A DNA stretch of 64,000 nt from CBFHSF01 sp965661055 (GCA_965661055.1 CBFICS010000004.1:1-64000); one strand, 5' to 3'. Shown: positions 43,827 through 52,378, counted from the stretch's first letter. Notes: generated from the sequence alone by a model not told the origin. Translations and numbers: made by a program.

Positions 43827-45122
43827 ATGAAAATAACACCTTATCTAACTCTTATAATGGGGTTTATATTATCCTCTACTCTAGCCATTTTTGCTCAGGA
43901 CGATTTTGTTCAGAGTAAAGAATTGGTTTATGAAGATAAAATCTACAACGACTTTATTAAAACTGTAACCTTAAGACCGCTTTCAGATCCTTTGGGGATG
44001 CCTATTATTAAACTCAATACCGCAGATAAACTAAATATTGGTTTTGATGACTTAACCGGTGAATCTAGAACGTATAACTATAAGGTAATTCACTGCAATG
44101 CCAATTGGACTCCCTCTGACCTCATGCCGGCAGAATACATCAATGGGTACTTTGATTATTTCACCAATAATTTTGAGTATTCAACCAACACCTATGTAGC
44201 TTATACGCATTATAAGATTACACTTCCTAATGAAAATATGTCGTTCATTAAGTCAGGAAATTATCTTCTAATAGTCTATGAAGAGGATTATAGGAAACCA
44301 CTTTTTACCAGGAGGTTTGTTGTTTATGAAGATGTAGTTTCTGCGGGTGGTCAGGTGAAAAGAGCCACTAGTGTTGATCAAATGATGACCGACCAAGAGG
44401 TAGACTTTTTCATCAATTCTATTGGTTATAATATTCCCAATCCCTTTACGGATTTAAAAGTTACACTTATTCAGAACTTCAGATGGGACAATGCCATTTA
44501 CAACCTGAAGCCAAGGTTTCTCAATTCTGAAACCCTTGACTACAATTACGATGCGGAAAACACTTTTCCAGGGGGAGCTGAATTTAGGTTTTTTGACCTG
44601 AAAAACCTTCAAGTAGCTACGCAAGAAGTTCAATATACTCGACTTGAAGACCTTTACACCGTTACCCTAAAGCCAGACCTTCCGAGAAGAATAAAAAACT
44701 ATTCATACAACGATGATATTAATGGTCAGTATGTGGTGAGAAAACTAGGGTCTGATCAATCAGACGTTGAAGCAGATTACGCCTATGTTGATTTTTTTCT
44801 GCCGGTAGACGACCCCTACTCAGGAGGAAACCTCTACGTAGTAGGGCTCTTTAACTTCTATAAACCTACTCTTGAGCACCAAATGAAGTACAACCCTTCA
44901 TTAAAAGCTTACACCGCACAAATTCTAATGAAACAAGGATATTACGATTATGCCTATGGTTTTAAATCGGATATGGAAGTGGCTTTCTCTTTAGAGGAGG
45001 TAGAAGGAAACCATTGGGAAACAAGAAATGATTATACCTTAATTATCTACCATAGAGAACTAGGCGCTAGATATGATAGGGTTATTGGAATTCAAAACTG
45101 GATAGATTCTGAAGTTAGATAA
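43827..45122 (+). CDS. DUF5103 / type IX secretion plug-type protein
   Basis: A 431-residue exported protein; the signal peptide is MKITPYLTLIMGFILSSTLA to about FAQ. The N-terminal beta-sandwich with NYKVIHCNANWTPSDLMPAEYINGY-like sequence (NANWTPSDLMPAEYINGY) and LPNENMSFIKSGNYLLIVY is the DUF5103 domain. In structural work on the Flavobacterium SprA translocon a protein of this family plugs the open channel when the cargo-binding partner is absent. ATG 43827 directly precedes the signal peptide; the earlier TTG at 43788 is unlikely. Two T9SS cargo proteins in this window fit with a working T9SS. Confidence 0.85.
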   Translation: MKITPYLTLIMGFILSSTLAIFAQDDFVQSKELVYEDKIYNDFIKTVTLRPLSDPLGMPIIKLNTADKLNIGFDDLTGESRTYNYKVIHCNANWTPSDLMPAEYINGYFDYFTNNFEYSTNTYVAYTHYKITLPNENMSFIKSGNYLLIVYEEDYRKPLFTRRFVVYEDVVSAGGQVKRATSVDQMMTDQEVDFFINSIGYNIPNPFTDLKVTLIQNFRWDNAIYNLKPRFLNSETLDYNYDAENTFPGGAEFRFFDLKNLQVATQEVQYTRLEDLYTVTLKPDLPRRIKNYSYNDDINGQYVVRKLGSDQSDVEADYAYVDFFLPVDDPYSGGNLYVVGLFNFYKPTLEHQMKYNPSLKAYTAQILMKQGYYDYAYGFKSDMEVAFSLEEVEGNHWETRNDYTLIIYHRELGARYDRVIGIQNWIDSEVR

Positions 45123-46090
45123 TGTTTAAAAAGAAAATAGAGAAGGGCTCATAATGCCTAGATTGTAACCACCCTTTGCACGGAGAGAATTATTGTCCTA
45201 ACTGTGGGCAATTAAACAATATTTGAAAACCGAGATTTTATGAGCTTATTAGAGATGTGTTTTCTAACCTCTTCTCTTTTGACAATAAATTTCTACTCTC
45301 ATTAAAAACGCTTTTGACAAAACCAGGTTATTTGTCCCTACAAATAAACTCTGGGAAAAGAACGAGATACACTCTCCCGATAAGGATGTTTTTAATGATG
45401 GCAATTCTTTATATAGTAGCCTCTAATATTTCAAAGTTTATTGAAGACAAAAACCATTTTAACACTCAGAGCCTTTACCAAAAGGATGAACTTAACCTCC
45501 TTCAAAACATTAGGGATAGTACAAAAAGAGTAAATCCATTTATTAATGGTGCAGAACAATCGGATTTAGCAAAAATAATGGCAGAGGCCTGGAACAATCC
45601 CTCTCGATCAACTGACTCAGCCCTAACCAATATAGGAGTAGAAAATACTTTAATCAATCGATTTATCTATTTCAAAACCGTTCAATTGAGTAAGCTCAAC
45701 GAAAGAGAGTTTAAGCATTTTATCAGAAGTCAAATTCTAATTATTCATTTGACCTTTGTGCCTATTTTGGCTCTTTTGTTAAACTTGAGCTTCATTAGGA
45801 GGCGTGAAATGTATTTCCTTGACCACTTTACCTTTGCTCTCCATACTCAAACCATAATTTTATTCTTATTAATACTATACAATCTGAGAAGTATTTTTTC
45901 TGATAATGGATTGGTAATAATGGTACCCATTTTTTACTTCCTTTTATATCAGGTATTAGCCTTTAAACGATTTTATTTACTCAGCGGCGTAAAAACATTA
46001 GTTTTATTTCCACTAATTAATATCATCATTGGAATTATTTCAATAATTTTCTTATTTTTAGTCCTAATCGTTTCATTTATTGTCTTCTAA
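45122..46090 (+). pseudogene. DUF3667 membrane protein gene with two in-frame stops
   Basis: From ATG 45122 the frame reads MFKKKIEKGS, TAA (45152-45154), CLDCNHPLHGENYCPNCGQ, LNNI, TGA (45224-45226), then KPRFYELIRDVFSNLFSFDN and an open frame to 46090. DUF3667 proteins begin with exactly this kind of zinc ribbon (CxxC...CPxCGQ), then a segment rich in FxF, then GKRxxYxxPxRMxLxxAxLY (here GKRTRYTLPIRMFLMMAILY) and several membrane helices, all of which are present. Only the two stop codons break it. The longest intact frame could use GTG 45257, losing the zinc ribbon. Function of the family is unknown. The stop of the plug gene and the ATG share a base. Confidence 0.85.
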
Positions 46091-46094
46091 CCAC

Positions 46095-46481
46095 ATGACA
46101 ACCAAACTAACAAAGGGCATTCGGGTATCTGTAGAGCCGAATTTCAAGGGCAGATTTTCTTCGAAAATAGGTCCCCTTTACCTCTTTGGTTATCAAATCA
46201 CGATTCTCAATGAATCATCTGACACGGTTCAATTAATCGGAAGACATTGGATGATATTCGACACGGGTGAAGGTCCCAGCGAAGTTCAAGGACATGGTGT
46301 CATTGGTCAACAACCCATATTAAAGCCTGGTGAATCGCATAGCTACGAGTCTGGTTGTCACCTTAGGTCTTCTATTGGAGCGATGAAAGGAAAGTATCAC
46401 ATGTACAACATCACCGCTCAAAAAAAATTCACCGTTCACATTCCTTCTTTTCAATTTTTTGCTACCTCCAGACTAAATTGA
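46095..46481 (+). CDS. apaG: ApaG protein
   Basis: A 128-residue single fibronectin-III-like domain protein. VSVEPNFKGRFSSKIGPLYLFGYQITI, RHWMIFDTGEGPSEVQGHGV (HWMIFDTGEGPSEVQGHGV) and IGQQPILKPGESHSYESGC are strongly typical. ApaG was first named in the apaH operon of enterobacteria and linked to Co2+ resistance; the biochemical role is not settled, though pyrophosphate binding has been proposed. I use ATG 46095; the in-frame TTG at 46080 would overlap the DUF3667 gene. It lies four bases after that gene. Confidence 0.94.
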   Translation: MTTKLTKGIRVSVEPNFKGRFSSKIGPLYLFGYQITILNESSDTVQLIGRHWMIFDTGEGPSEVQGHGVIGQQPILKPGESHSYESGCHLRSSIGAMKGKYHMYNITAQKKFTVHIPSFQFFATSRLN

Positions 46482-46485
46482 TTTA

Positions 46486-46493
46486 TACCTTTG
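46486..46493 (+). promoter_or_regulatory. -7 element TACCTTTG four bases before an ATG
   Basis: TACCTTTG is an exact TAnnTTTG. A TTTG at 46458-46461 is 24 bases upstream, slightly longer than usual. The predicted transcription start falls on or beside ATG 46498, so either the mRNA is leaderless or translation starts at the later ATG 46510. Confidence 0.5.
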
Positions 46494-46497
46494 CGCC

Positions 46498-47463
46498 ATG
46501 AAGGCACCCATGGGGCAAGACCTTGAAAAGGCAATTGCTGTATTAAAGATGAATAAAGTTGTAGCTATTCCAACCGAAACGGTTTATGGACTAGCCGGTA
46601 ACGCACTCAACCCTGATGCAGTTACTGAAATTTTCCACGTAAAAAATCGACCTTCTTTTGATCCGTTAATTGTCCATGTTCCAGATGTAGAGTCTTGGTC
46701 TAAATACGCTAAAGACATCCCTGAAAAGGCCATTTCATTAGCAAAAAAAATAGGTCCCGCGCCAGTAACGTATATTCTACCCAAAAGAAATGTCATACCT
46801 GATTTGGTAACCTCTGGTCACCCTACTGTTGGAATAAGGATACCTAATCATCCGCTTGCGTTAGACCTCTTGAGAAAAATTGATTTTCCATTGGCGGCCC
46901 CTAGTGCTAATCCGTTTGGATTTGTAAGCCCGACAACCGCGCTTCATGTGCAAGATCAATTAGGGGAAAAAATTGAATATATATTAGACGGCGGACCTTG
47001 TAACGTGGGGGTAGAATCTACAATCATTGATTTTTCGACAAAAACCACAAAGGTTTTGCGGTTAGGAGGATTCAAAATAGAAGAGCTCGAGGAGTTATTA
47101 GGTGAAAAATTAGAAATTCAAACTTCTTCTAGTAATCCGTCGGCACCCGGAATGTTAATTTCTCATTATTCGCCAGGAATTCCTTTGGTAGTAGGTGATG
47201 TAGATGAGCTTATTCAAAAAAACAAAGGACAGAAAATAGCCGTGATTTCGCTTTCTAGAAACCCAAAAAATACGCCTTTAATATCTTACCATCCGCTTAG
47301 CGAAAGTGAAAGTTTAACCGAAGCGGCAAGAAATTTATTTACGGTTTTACGAAGTCTGAGAGAGAGAAATTTTGACCTAATTATTGCAGAAAAATTCCCA
47401 GACAGAGAGCTAGGAAAAGCAATAAATGACCGGTTAAAAAGAGCTATGGGAACTACTTTTTAA
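46498..47463 (+). CDS. L-threonylcarbamoyladenylate synthase (Sua5/YwlC type)
   Basis: A 321-residue enzyme that makes threonylcarbamoyl-AMP from threonine, bicarbonate and ATP for the t6A37 modification of tRNAs. The YrdC-like domain has VVAIPTETVYGLAGNALNPD, KNRPSFDPLIVHV, VGIRIPNHP and PLAAPSANPFG. The linker and C-terminal Sua5 domain carry SAPGMLISHYSPGIPL. The first Met may not be the true start because a promoter -7 box lies four bases upstream; Met5 (base 46510) is the alternative. Its 3' end overlaps convergent lptB by 11 bases. Confidence 0.95.
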   Translation: MKAPMGQDLEKAIAVLKMNKVVAIPTETVYGLAGNALNPDAVTEIFHVKNRPSFDPLIVHVPDVESWSKYAKDIPEKAISLAKKIGPAPVTYILPKRNVIPDLVTSGHPTVGIRIPNHPLALDLLRKIDFPLAAPSANPFGFVSPTTALHVQDQLGEKIEYILDGGPCNVGVESTIIDFSTKTTKVLRLGGFKIEELEELLGEKLEIQTSSSNPSAPGMLISHYSPGIPLVVGDVDELIQKNKGQKIAVISLSRNPKNTPLISYHPLSESESLTEAARNLFTVLRSLRERNFDLIIAEKFPDRELGKAINDRLKRAMGTTF

Positions 47464-48202
47464 CCACCCCTTTTTTTCTAAGCTCAAAATTTTGTCCTAA
47501 GTAAACTCTTCTCACTTGTTCGTCTTCTGTCAATTCTTCGGCAGTACCAGATTTTAATATTTTACCCTCAAACATTAGGTACGTTCTATCGGTAATGGCT
47601 AGGGTTTCTTGAACGTTGTGGTCGGTTATTAAAATACCAATATTCTTTTCTGTAAGATGAGCAACAATAGATTGAATGTCTTCTACTGCAATGGGGTCAA
47701 CTCCCGCAAACGGTTCATCAAGAAGAATAAACTTTGGGTCGGTAGCTAAGGCCCTAGCAATTTCTGTTCGCCTACGTTCACCGCCAGAAAGTAAGTCTCC
47801 CCTATTCTTTCTTATATGCTGAAGTCCAAATTCATCCAATAGACTTTCTAACTTCTCTTTTTGTTCTTTTTTAGAGAGTTTTGTCATTTGCAACACCCCT
47901 CTAATATTGTCTTCTACAGATAATTTTCTAAAAACAGAAGCCTCTTGAGCTAGGTAACCAATACCTTTCTGAGCTCTTTTATACATTGGGTTTGAAGTGA
48001 TCTCTGCATCGTCTAAGTACACATGTCCTTCATTGGGTTTTATTAAACCCACAACCATGTAAAAAGAAGTGGTTTTTCCAGCCCCATTAGGACCCAATAG
48101 CCCAACAATTTCTCCTTGCTTAACCTCAAAGCTAACTCCTTTAACCACCGTACGTGAACCGTATTTTTTTACAATATTCTCAGCCCTTAAAACTAAACTC
48201 AT
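47453..48202 (-). CDS. lptB: LPS export ABC transporter ATP-binding protein
   Basis: A 249-residue ATPase of the Lpt system that powers LPS extraction from the inner membrane. Walker A is GLLGPNGAGKTTSFYMVVG, the Q-loop region YLAQEASVFRKLSVEDNI is diagnostic of LptB, the signature is LLSGGERRRTEIARAL and Walker B is FILLDEPFAGVDP. The start overlaps the tatC stop by four bases, so the two are coupled. The other lpt genes are elsewhere. Confidence 0.96.
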   Translation of the reverse strand: MSLVLRAENIVKKYGSRTVVKGVSFEVKQGEIVGLLGPNGAGKTTSFYMVVGLIKPNEGHVYLDDAEITSNPMYKRAQKGIGYLAQEASVFRKLSVEDNIRGVLQMTKLSKKEQKEKLESLLDEFGLQHIRKNRGDLLSGGERRRTEIARALATDPKFILLDEPFAGVDPIAVEDIQSIVAHLTEKNIGILITDHNVQETLAITDRTYLMFEGKILKSGTAEELTEDEQVRRVYLGQNFELRKKGVVKK

Positions 48203-49005
48203 ACGCTTTGTCGTTTTTCAACTCTTTTGGTAATAAAAATACCCACTTCATACAATGCAAGAACTGGTAAGGTCACTAATATTTGACTCGCTACATCTGG
48301 CGGAGTAATGATGGCAGATAACACCATGATCACTACTATGGCATGTCTTCTATATTTCTTCATCATTTCTGATGTAATAAGGCCAAACCTAGCGCCAAAG
48401 TAAACCAATATAGGTAGTTCAAATAGAAATCCACAAGCTAAGGTAACTGAAGTTACCGTACTTATAAATGAACTAAGGTCAATTAAATTGTTTACCTCAG
48501 CAGAAATAGTGTACGATCCTAAAAACTGGACAGATAGAGGAACAATTATATAGTATCCAAAAAGGATTCCTAGAAAGAAAAGAAGTCCACCAAAAAACAG
48601 AATGCCTTTTGAAGCTTTTGCCTCATGATCATAAAGCCCAGGTCTAACAAACCTCCATATCTCGTACAAAACGTACGGAAACGCCAAAATAATTCCGGCA
48701 ATAAAACTCACCCAAATATGGGTTGAGAACTGACCAGCCATCTTTGTATTCAAAAGGCTAAATGACATTTCTTGAAAGCAAAATATTTCGGCTCCAAATT
48801 TTTGAGAAATAGAACAAAACGGTCTGTAGGTCCAAAAGTCTGGTGATTTGGGACCAAAAATTAAAGTGTCAAAAAGGAATTCTTTACTCAAAAACGCAAT
48901 GATAGTCCCCACAAGTATGGCAACTGTAGATCTAACCAAATGCCACCTTAGTTGCTCTAAGTGATCAAGAAAAGACTGAGGCTTTTGATCGGCCGTTTTG
49001 CTCAT
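48199..49005 (-). CDS. tatC: Twin-arginine translocase subunit TatC
   Basis: A 268-residue inner-membrane protein with six helices; it is the Tat-signal receptor. SFLDHLEQLRWHLVRS at the N-terminus is the TatC hallmark, EIWRFVRPGLYDHEAK and GILFGYYIIVPLSVQFLG follow, and IITPPDVASQILVTLP closes the protein. Compared with E. coli TatC the first periplasmic loop carries extra Cys-containing sequence (RPFCSISQKFGAEIFCFQ). tatA/B are not nearby. A TAATTTTG box lies four bases upstream of its ATG. Confidence 0.96.
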   Translation of the reverse strand: MSKTADQKPQSFLDHLEQLRWHLVRSTVAILVGTIIAFLSKEFLFDTLIFGPKSPDFWTYRPFCSISQKFGAEIFCFQEMSFSLLNTKMAGQFSTHIWVSFIAGIILAFPYVLYEIWRFVRPGLYDHEAKASKGILFFGGLLFFLGILFGYYIIVPLSVQFLGSYTISAEVNNLIDLSSFISTVTSVTLACGFLFELPILVYFGARFGLITSEMMKKYRRHAIVVIMVLSAIITPPDVASQILVTLPVLALYEVGIFITKRVEKRQSV

Positions 49006-49009
49006 TTAA

Positions 49010-49017
49010 CAAAATTA
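49010..49017 (-). promoter_or_regulatory. -7 element TAATTTTG next to the tatC start
   Basis: On the minus strand TAATTTTG (TAnnTTTG) ends five bases before the tatC ATG. The nearest TTG upstream is 26 bases off. If used, transcription would begin at about the ATG, giving a leaderless tatC-lptB message. Confidence 0.35.
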
Positions 49018-49073
49018 TTTGTGCAAATATGGTGGATAAATGGCAATTGAAACAACTTTTGAGAAAAGAATAC

Positions 49074-49081
49074 TAACTTTG
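49074..49081 (+). promoter_or_regulatory. -7 element TAACTTTG upstream of recQ
   Basis: TAACTTTG matches TAnnTTTG, with a TTG at 49047-49049, 24 bases upstream. It predicts a leader of about 70 bases before recQ, long for this window, and the leader contains the palindromic repeat copy at 49134. Confidence 0.45.
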
Positions 49082-49133
49082 ATATTAAATTTATTCGAAA
49101 GACAATAAAATCTTTCTTACCTTACATAAGTAA

Positions 49134-49147
49134 CCGCTTTCGCGGGA
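49134..49147 (+). repeat. Dispersed palindromic repeat, copy 3 (recQ leader)
   Basis: CCGCTTTCGCGGGA in the 5' leader of recQ, 12 bases before the ATG at 49160 and just ahead of an AGGT purine stretch. It can form a CCGC/GCGG hairpin in the leader. Confidence 0.7.
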
Positions 49148-49159
49148 GGTAAAATTACA

Positions 49160-51343
49160 ATGAGCATGGATAAACAGGTGCAACAAAAGCTAAAACAGTT
49201 TTTTGGCTTCGACTCTTTTAAAGGAAACCAAGAACCCATCGTTGAACACCTTTTAGAACAAAACGACACATTCGTCATAATGCCAACAGGAGGTGGAAAG
49301 TCTTTGTGCTATCAACTTCCGGCTTTAATGCAAGAGGGAACGGCCATTGTGGTTAGCCCCTTGATAGCCCTTATGAAGAATCAAGTGGATGCTGTTAGAG
49401 GAATTTCAGAAGAAAATGGAATTGCTCATGTTCTTAACTCTTCACTCACAAAAAAAGAAGCCCAACAGGTTAGAGATGATGTAACCAGTGGGTTGACAAA
49501 ACTACTATACGTAGCCCCTGAGTCGCTGAACAAGGATGATAACATTGAGTTCTTTAGCAAAATTGGAATTTCGTTTTTCGCTATTGATGAAGCACATTGT
49601 ATCTCAGAATGGGGACATGACTTTAGACCAGAGTATAGAAACCTAAGGGCGGCCATTGAAAAAATTGGACGAAAACCCATAATAGCTCTTACGGCTACAG
49701 CCACTCCAAAGGTTCAGCTAGACATCATGAAGAACTTAGGCATTGAAAATGCTAGGGTCTTTAAATCTTCTTTTAACCGCGAAAACCTCTACTATGAAAT
49801 TAGACCGAAGGTTGACGTAGAAAAAGAGATTACCAAAATTTTAAAAGATCAAAAGGGAAAGTCGGCCATCATCTATTGTTTGAGTAGACAAAAAGTAGAA
49901 GAAGTGGCTCAGGCCCTTCAAGTCAATGGTATAAAGGCCATCCCCTACCATGCTGGATTAGATGGTAACACCAGGGCTAAACACCAGGACGATTTTCTCA
50001 ATGAAGAAATTGATGTTATCGTTGCGACCATTGCCTTTGGTATGGGTATAGACAAACCTGATGTTCGGTATGTAATTCACCACGATATTCCTAAGAGCTT
50101 AGAAAGCTATTATCAAGAAACCGGAAGAGCCGGAAGAGATGGTAAAGAGGGGAATTGTATCACTTTTTACTCGTGGAAAGACATTGAAAAGTTAGAAAAA
50201 TTCTTGTCTAAAAAACCCGTTGCTGAACAAGAAATTGGCAAGCAATTACTTCAAGAGTCAATGGGGTACGCGGAAACCTCTATGTGTAGAAGGAAGTTTT
50301 TACTTCACTACTTTGGAGAGGAATATTCTGAAGAAAATTGCACAAGTATGTGTGATAATTGTAGACACCCCAAAGAAACTATTGACGCTTCTGATGCACT
50401 CAATTTAGTTCTTAAGGTCATCCAAAAAAGCAATCAAAAATTTAAAATACAACAGGTTGTAAATACCATTCTTGGTAACCTTACTGCCGTTCTAAAAAAC
50501 TACAATGCCGATAAACTGAAAGAGTTCGGAGAAGGCAAAGACCATTCTGACAATTATTGGTACAATATTATCAGACAAGCCGTAGTTTCTGGATACATTG
50601 ATAAAGACATTGAGTCTTACGGGGTTCTAAAAATGAACGACCAAGGTCAAGATTACCTTGACAACCCCAAAGAATTCAAGGTTCAAAAAGAAATTGACTT
50701 CTCTCAAGCGGTTTCTAATGATTCATCAAGCGGCGGAGGGGCTGCTGCATTAGACAATGTCTTGTTTAAGTTGCTTAAAGACCTTACGCGATCTGAAGCA
50801 AAAAAGAAAAAAGTTCCCCCCTACGCGGTTTTTCAAGAACCAAGCCTTCAAGAAATGGCATCGAACTATCCGTGTTCTATTGATGAATTGAAAAACATTT
50901 CTGGCGTTGGTGAGGGTAAAGCTAAAAAATTCGGGACTCCCTTTATTGACACCATTAAAAAATACGTAGAAGAAAACGACATTGAGAGACCATCAGAATT
51001 CATCATGAAATCGGTGGCCAATAAGTCGGTTTTAAAAGTATACATCATTACGAGTATTGACCGAAAGCTTCCTCTGGATGATATTGCCGATGCAAAAGGC
51101 CTAAGTCTTGATCAATTGGTCGGCGAAATGGAGATCATTGTTAATTCTGGAACCAAGGTAAATATTGATTATTACCTAGAGGATATATTAGACGAAGACT
51201 CTATTGAAGAGATTTTTGATTACTTCATGGAAGACTCTGAAACCGGAGATATTCAAGATGCCTTTGAAGAGTTTGATGGAGATTACAGTGAAGAAGAACT
51301 CCGATTGGTAAGACTAAAATTCCTCAGTGAAATAGCTAACTAA
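49160..51343 (+). CDS. recQ: ATP-dependent DNA helicase RecQ
   Basis: A 727-residue 3'-5' helicase. Motif 0 and I: FFGFDSFKGNQEPIVE and MPTGGGKSLCYQLPA. Motif II is IDEAHCISEWGHDFRPEY. ALTATATP, IIYCLSRQKVEE and YYQETGRAGRDG are motifs III to VI. The RQC zinc site has CRRKFLLHYFGE and CTSMCDNCRHP. An HRDC-like domain (SLQEMASNYPCSIDELKNI) follows, and the acidic C-terminal 100 residues are an extension beyond E. coli RecQ, as is usual in Bacteroidota. A second Met two codons on is an equally good start. Confidence 0.97.
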   Translation: MSMDKQVQQKLKQFFGFDSFKGNQEPIVEHLLEQNDTFVIMPTGGGKSLCYQLPALMQEGTAIVVSPLIALMKNQVDAVRGISEENGIAHVLNSSLTKKEAQQVRDDVTSGLTKLLYVAPESLNKDDNIEFFSKIGISFFAIDEAHCISEWGHDFRPEYRNLRAAIEKIGRKPIIALTATATPKVQLDIMKNLGIENARVFKSSFNRENLYYEIRPKVDVEKEITKILKDQKGKSAIIYCLSRQKVEEVAQALQVNGIKAIPYHAGLDGNTRAKHQDDFLNEEIDVIVATIAFGMGIDKPDVRYVIHHDIPKSLESYYQETGRAGRDGKEGNCITFYSWKDIEKLEKFLSKKPVAEQEIGKQLLQESMGYAETSMCRRKFLLHYFGEEYSEENCTSMCDNCRHPKETIDASDALNLVLKVIQKSNQKFKIQQVVNTILGNLTAVLKNYNADKLKEFGEGKDHSDNYWYNIIRQAVVSGYIDKDIESYGVLKMNDQGQDYLDNPKEFKVQKEIDFSQAVSNDSSSGGGAAALDNVLFKLLKDLTRSEAKKKKVPPYAVFQEPSLQEMASNYPCSIDELKNISGVGEGKAKKFGTPFIDTIKKYVEENDIERPSEFIMKSVANKSVLKVYIITSIDRKLPLDDIADAKGLSLDQLVGEMEIIVNSGTKVNIDYYLEDILDEDSIEEIFDYFMEDSETGDIQDAFEEFDGDYSEEELRLVRLKFLSEIAN

Positions 51344-51379
51344 AAAAAAGCCCAGTGAAATTCACTGGGCTTTTTTTTT
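51344..51379 (+). terminator. Symmetric terminator after recQ
   Basis: GCCCAGTG/CACTGGGC stem with A-run before and T-run after. It lies right after the recQ stop and abuts the stop of the convergent 46-residue gene. Confidence 0.9.
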
Positions 51380-51520
51380 CTAATTTTTGGGAGTTTTTAC
51401 CCATCCTATCTGGGTCTTACTAAACTCAGTACTTTTTGAATAATCAAGAATAAACTGAATGACCTTTCTCGGAGGTTTTGCCTCGGCCTTCGGATTCTTG
51501 AATGGAGTAATATTTGACAT
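51380..51520 (-). CDS. 46-residue protein downstream of the ECF sigma gene
   Basis: A short gene with ATG at 51520 and TAG at 51380-51382. The product is basic, MSNITPFKNPKAEAKPPRKV then IQFILDYSKSTEFSKTQIGW and VKTPKN. It has no signal peptide or membrane helix. I recall similar short proteins with an IxFIxxYS-type segment near sigma genes in Bacteroidota but cannot name a family. It lies 76 bases after the sigma-factor gene on the same strand and ends at a strong terminator, so the two may share a transcript. Confidence 0.6.
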   Translation of the reverse strand: MSNITPFKNPKAEAKPPRKVIQFILDYSKSTEFSKTQIGWVKTPKN

Positions 51521-51596
51521 AGGCGTTAAATGTTTACATCATAACGCCACTGTTTTATTGTATAGTATATGAGAAAGGAAAAAAAGTTTTCATTCC

Positions 51597-52181
51597 TTAC
51601 TTTGTCAATATTACTTGATTCGTTTCAATGATCTTTCTAAGATTTATCAATGCATATCTCATTCTCCCTAAAGCCGTATTAATACTAACGTCAGTGGCTT
51701 CAGCAATTTCTTGAAAACTCATTCTCGAGTAATGTCTAAGCTTTAAAACTTCTTTTTGCTCATCGGGCAAAAACTCAATTAGTTTCTGCACATCATTGAT
51801 AATTTGATCGTGAATCATATTCTCTTCAGCGTCCATTTTACCGTCGTGAATCACGTCGAAAATATCAAACTCTGAATTAGGAGACACGGTTGGCATTCTT
51901 TTGAGCCTTCTAAAGTGGTCAATCACCAAGTTATGAGCAATCCGCATAACCCAAGGTAAAAATTTACCTTCCTCGTTATATCTTCCTTGACGCAAGGTAT
52001 TAATCACCTTCACAAAGGTGTCTTGAAAAACATCGTTAGCCAGCTCAGTATCCCTAATTTTAGAAAGGATGAAAGAGTAAATCTTGCTTTCGTGTCTATT
52101 AATTAAATGTTGTAGTGATGATTCATCGCCTTTGATATAGGCCGAAACAAGCACACTATCTGGAGTGTTACTTAATTCCAT
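51597..52181 (-). CDS. ECF-type RNA polymerase sigma factor
   Basis: A 194-residue sigma-70 family protein with only regions 2 and 4. Region 2: ANDVFQDTFVKVINTLRQGR and GKFLPWVMRIAHNLVIDHFRR. Region 4: LPDEQKEVLKLRHYSRMSFQ and EIAEATDVSINTALGRMRYA, the helix-turn-helix that reads the -35 region. No anti-sigma gene follows; only a 46-residue gene does. Target genes unknown. A 254-base spacer rich in T separates it from divergent uvrA. Confidence 0.93.
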   Translation of the reverse strand: MELSNTPDSVLVSAYIKGDESSLQHLINRHESKIYSFILSKIRDTELANDVFQDTFVKVINTLRQGRYNEEGKFLPWVMRIAHNLVIDHFRRLKRMPTVSPNSEFDIFDVIHDGKMDAEENMIHDQIINDVQKLIEFLPDEQKEVLKLRHYSRMSFQEIAEATDVSINTALGRMRYALINLRKIIETNQVILTK

Positions 52182-52378
52182 AATCTACCGTATTAGAACT
52201 TTGAGTTTGTAAGTAAGTTGTCTAAAAAGTAGTTATGTAATCTATAGGCTTATGTGCTTTTGTTTCCGTAAATATATGATTTTATCTTAAACTTTTACAT
52301 TTTTTTAATTTTTTGGAACATTTTTTTAAAAATTAATTAACCTCTAATACAATAATTATAGAATAGAGTATTTTGATT

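Noticed and set aside
2264..45226. A changed genetic code in which TAA or TGA is read as an amino acid
   Set aside because: Many genes in the window end with TAA exactly at the expected family C-terminus (ppx, nqrF, murB, uvrA and others), so TAA is an ordinary stop here; reassignment of TGA alone would not explain the three TAA cases.
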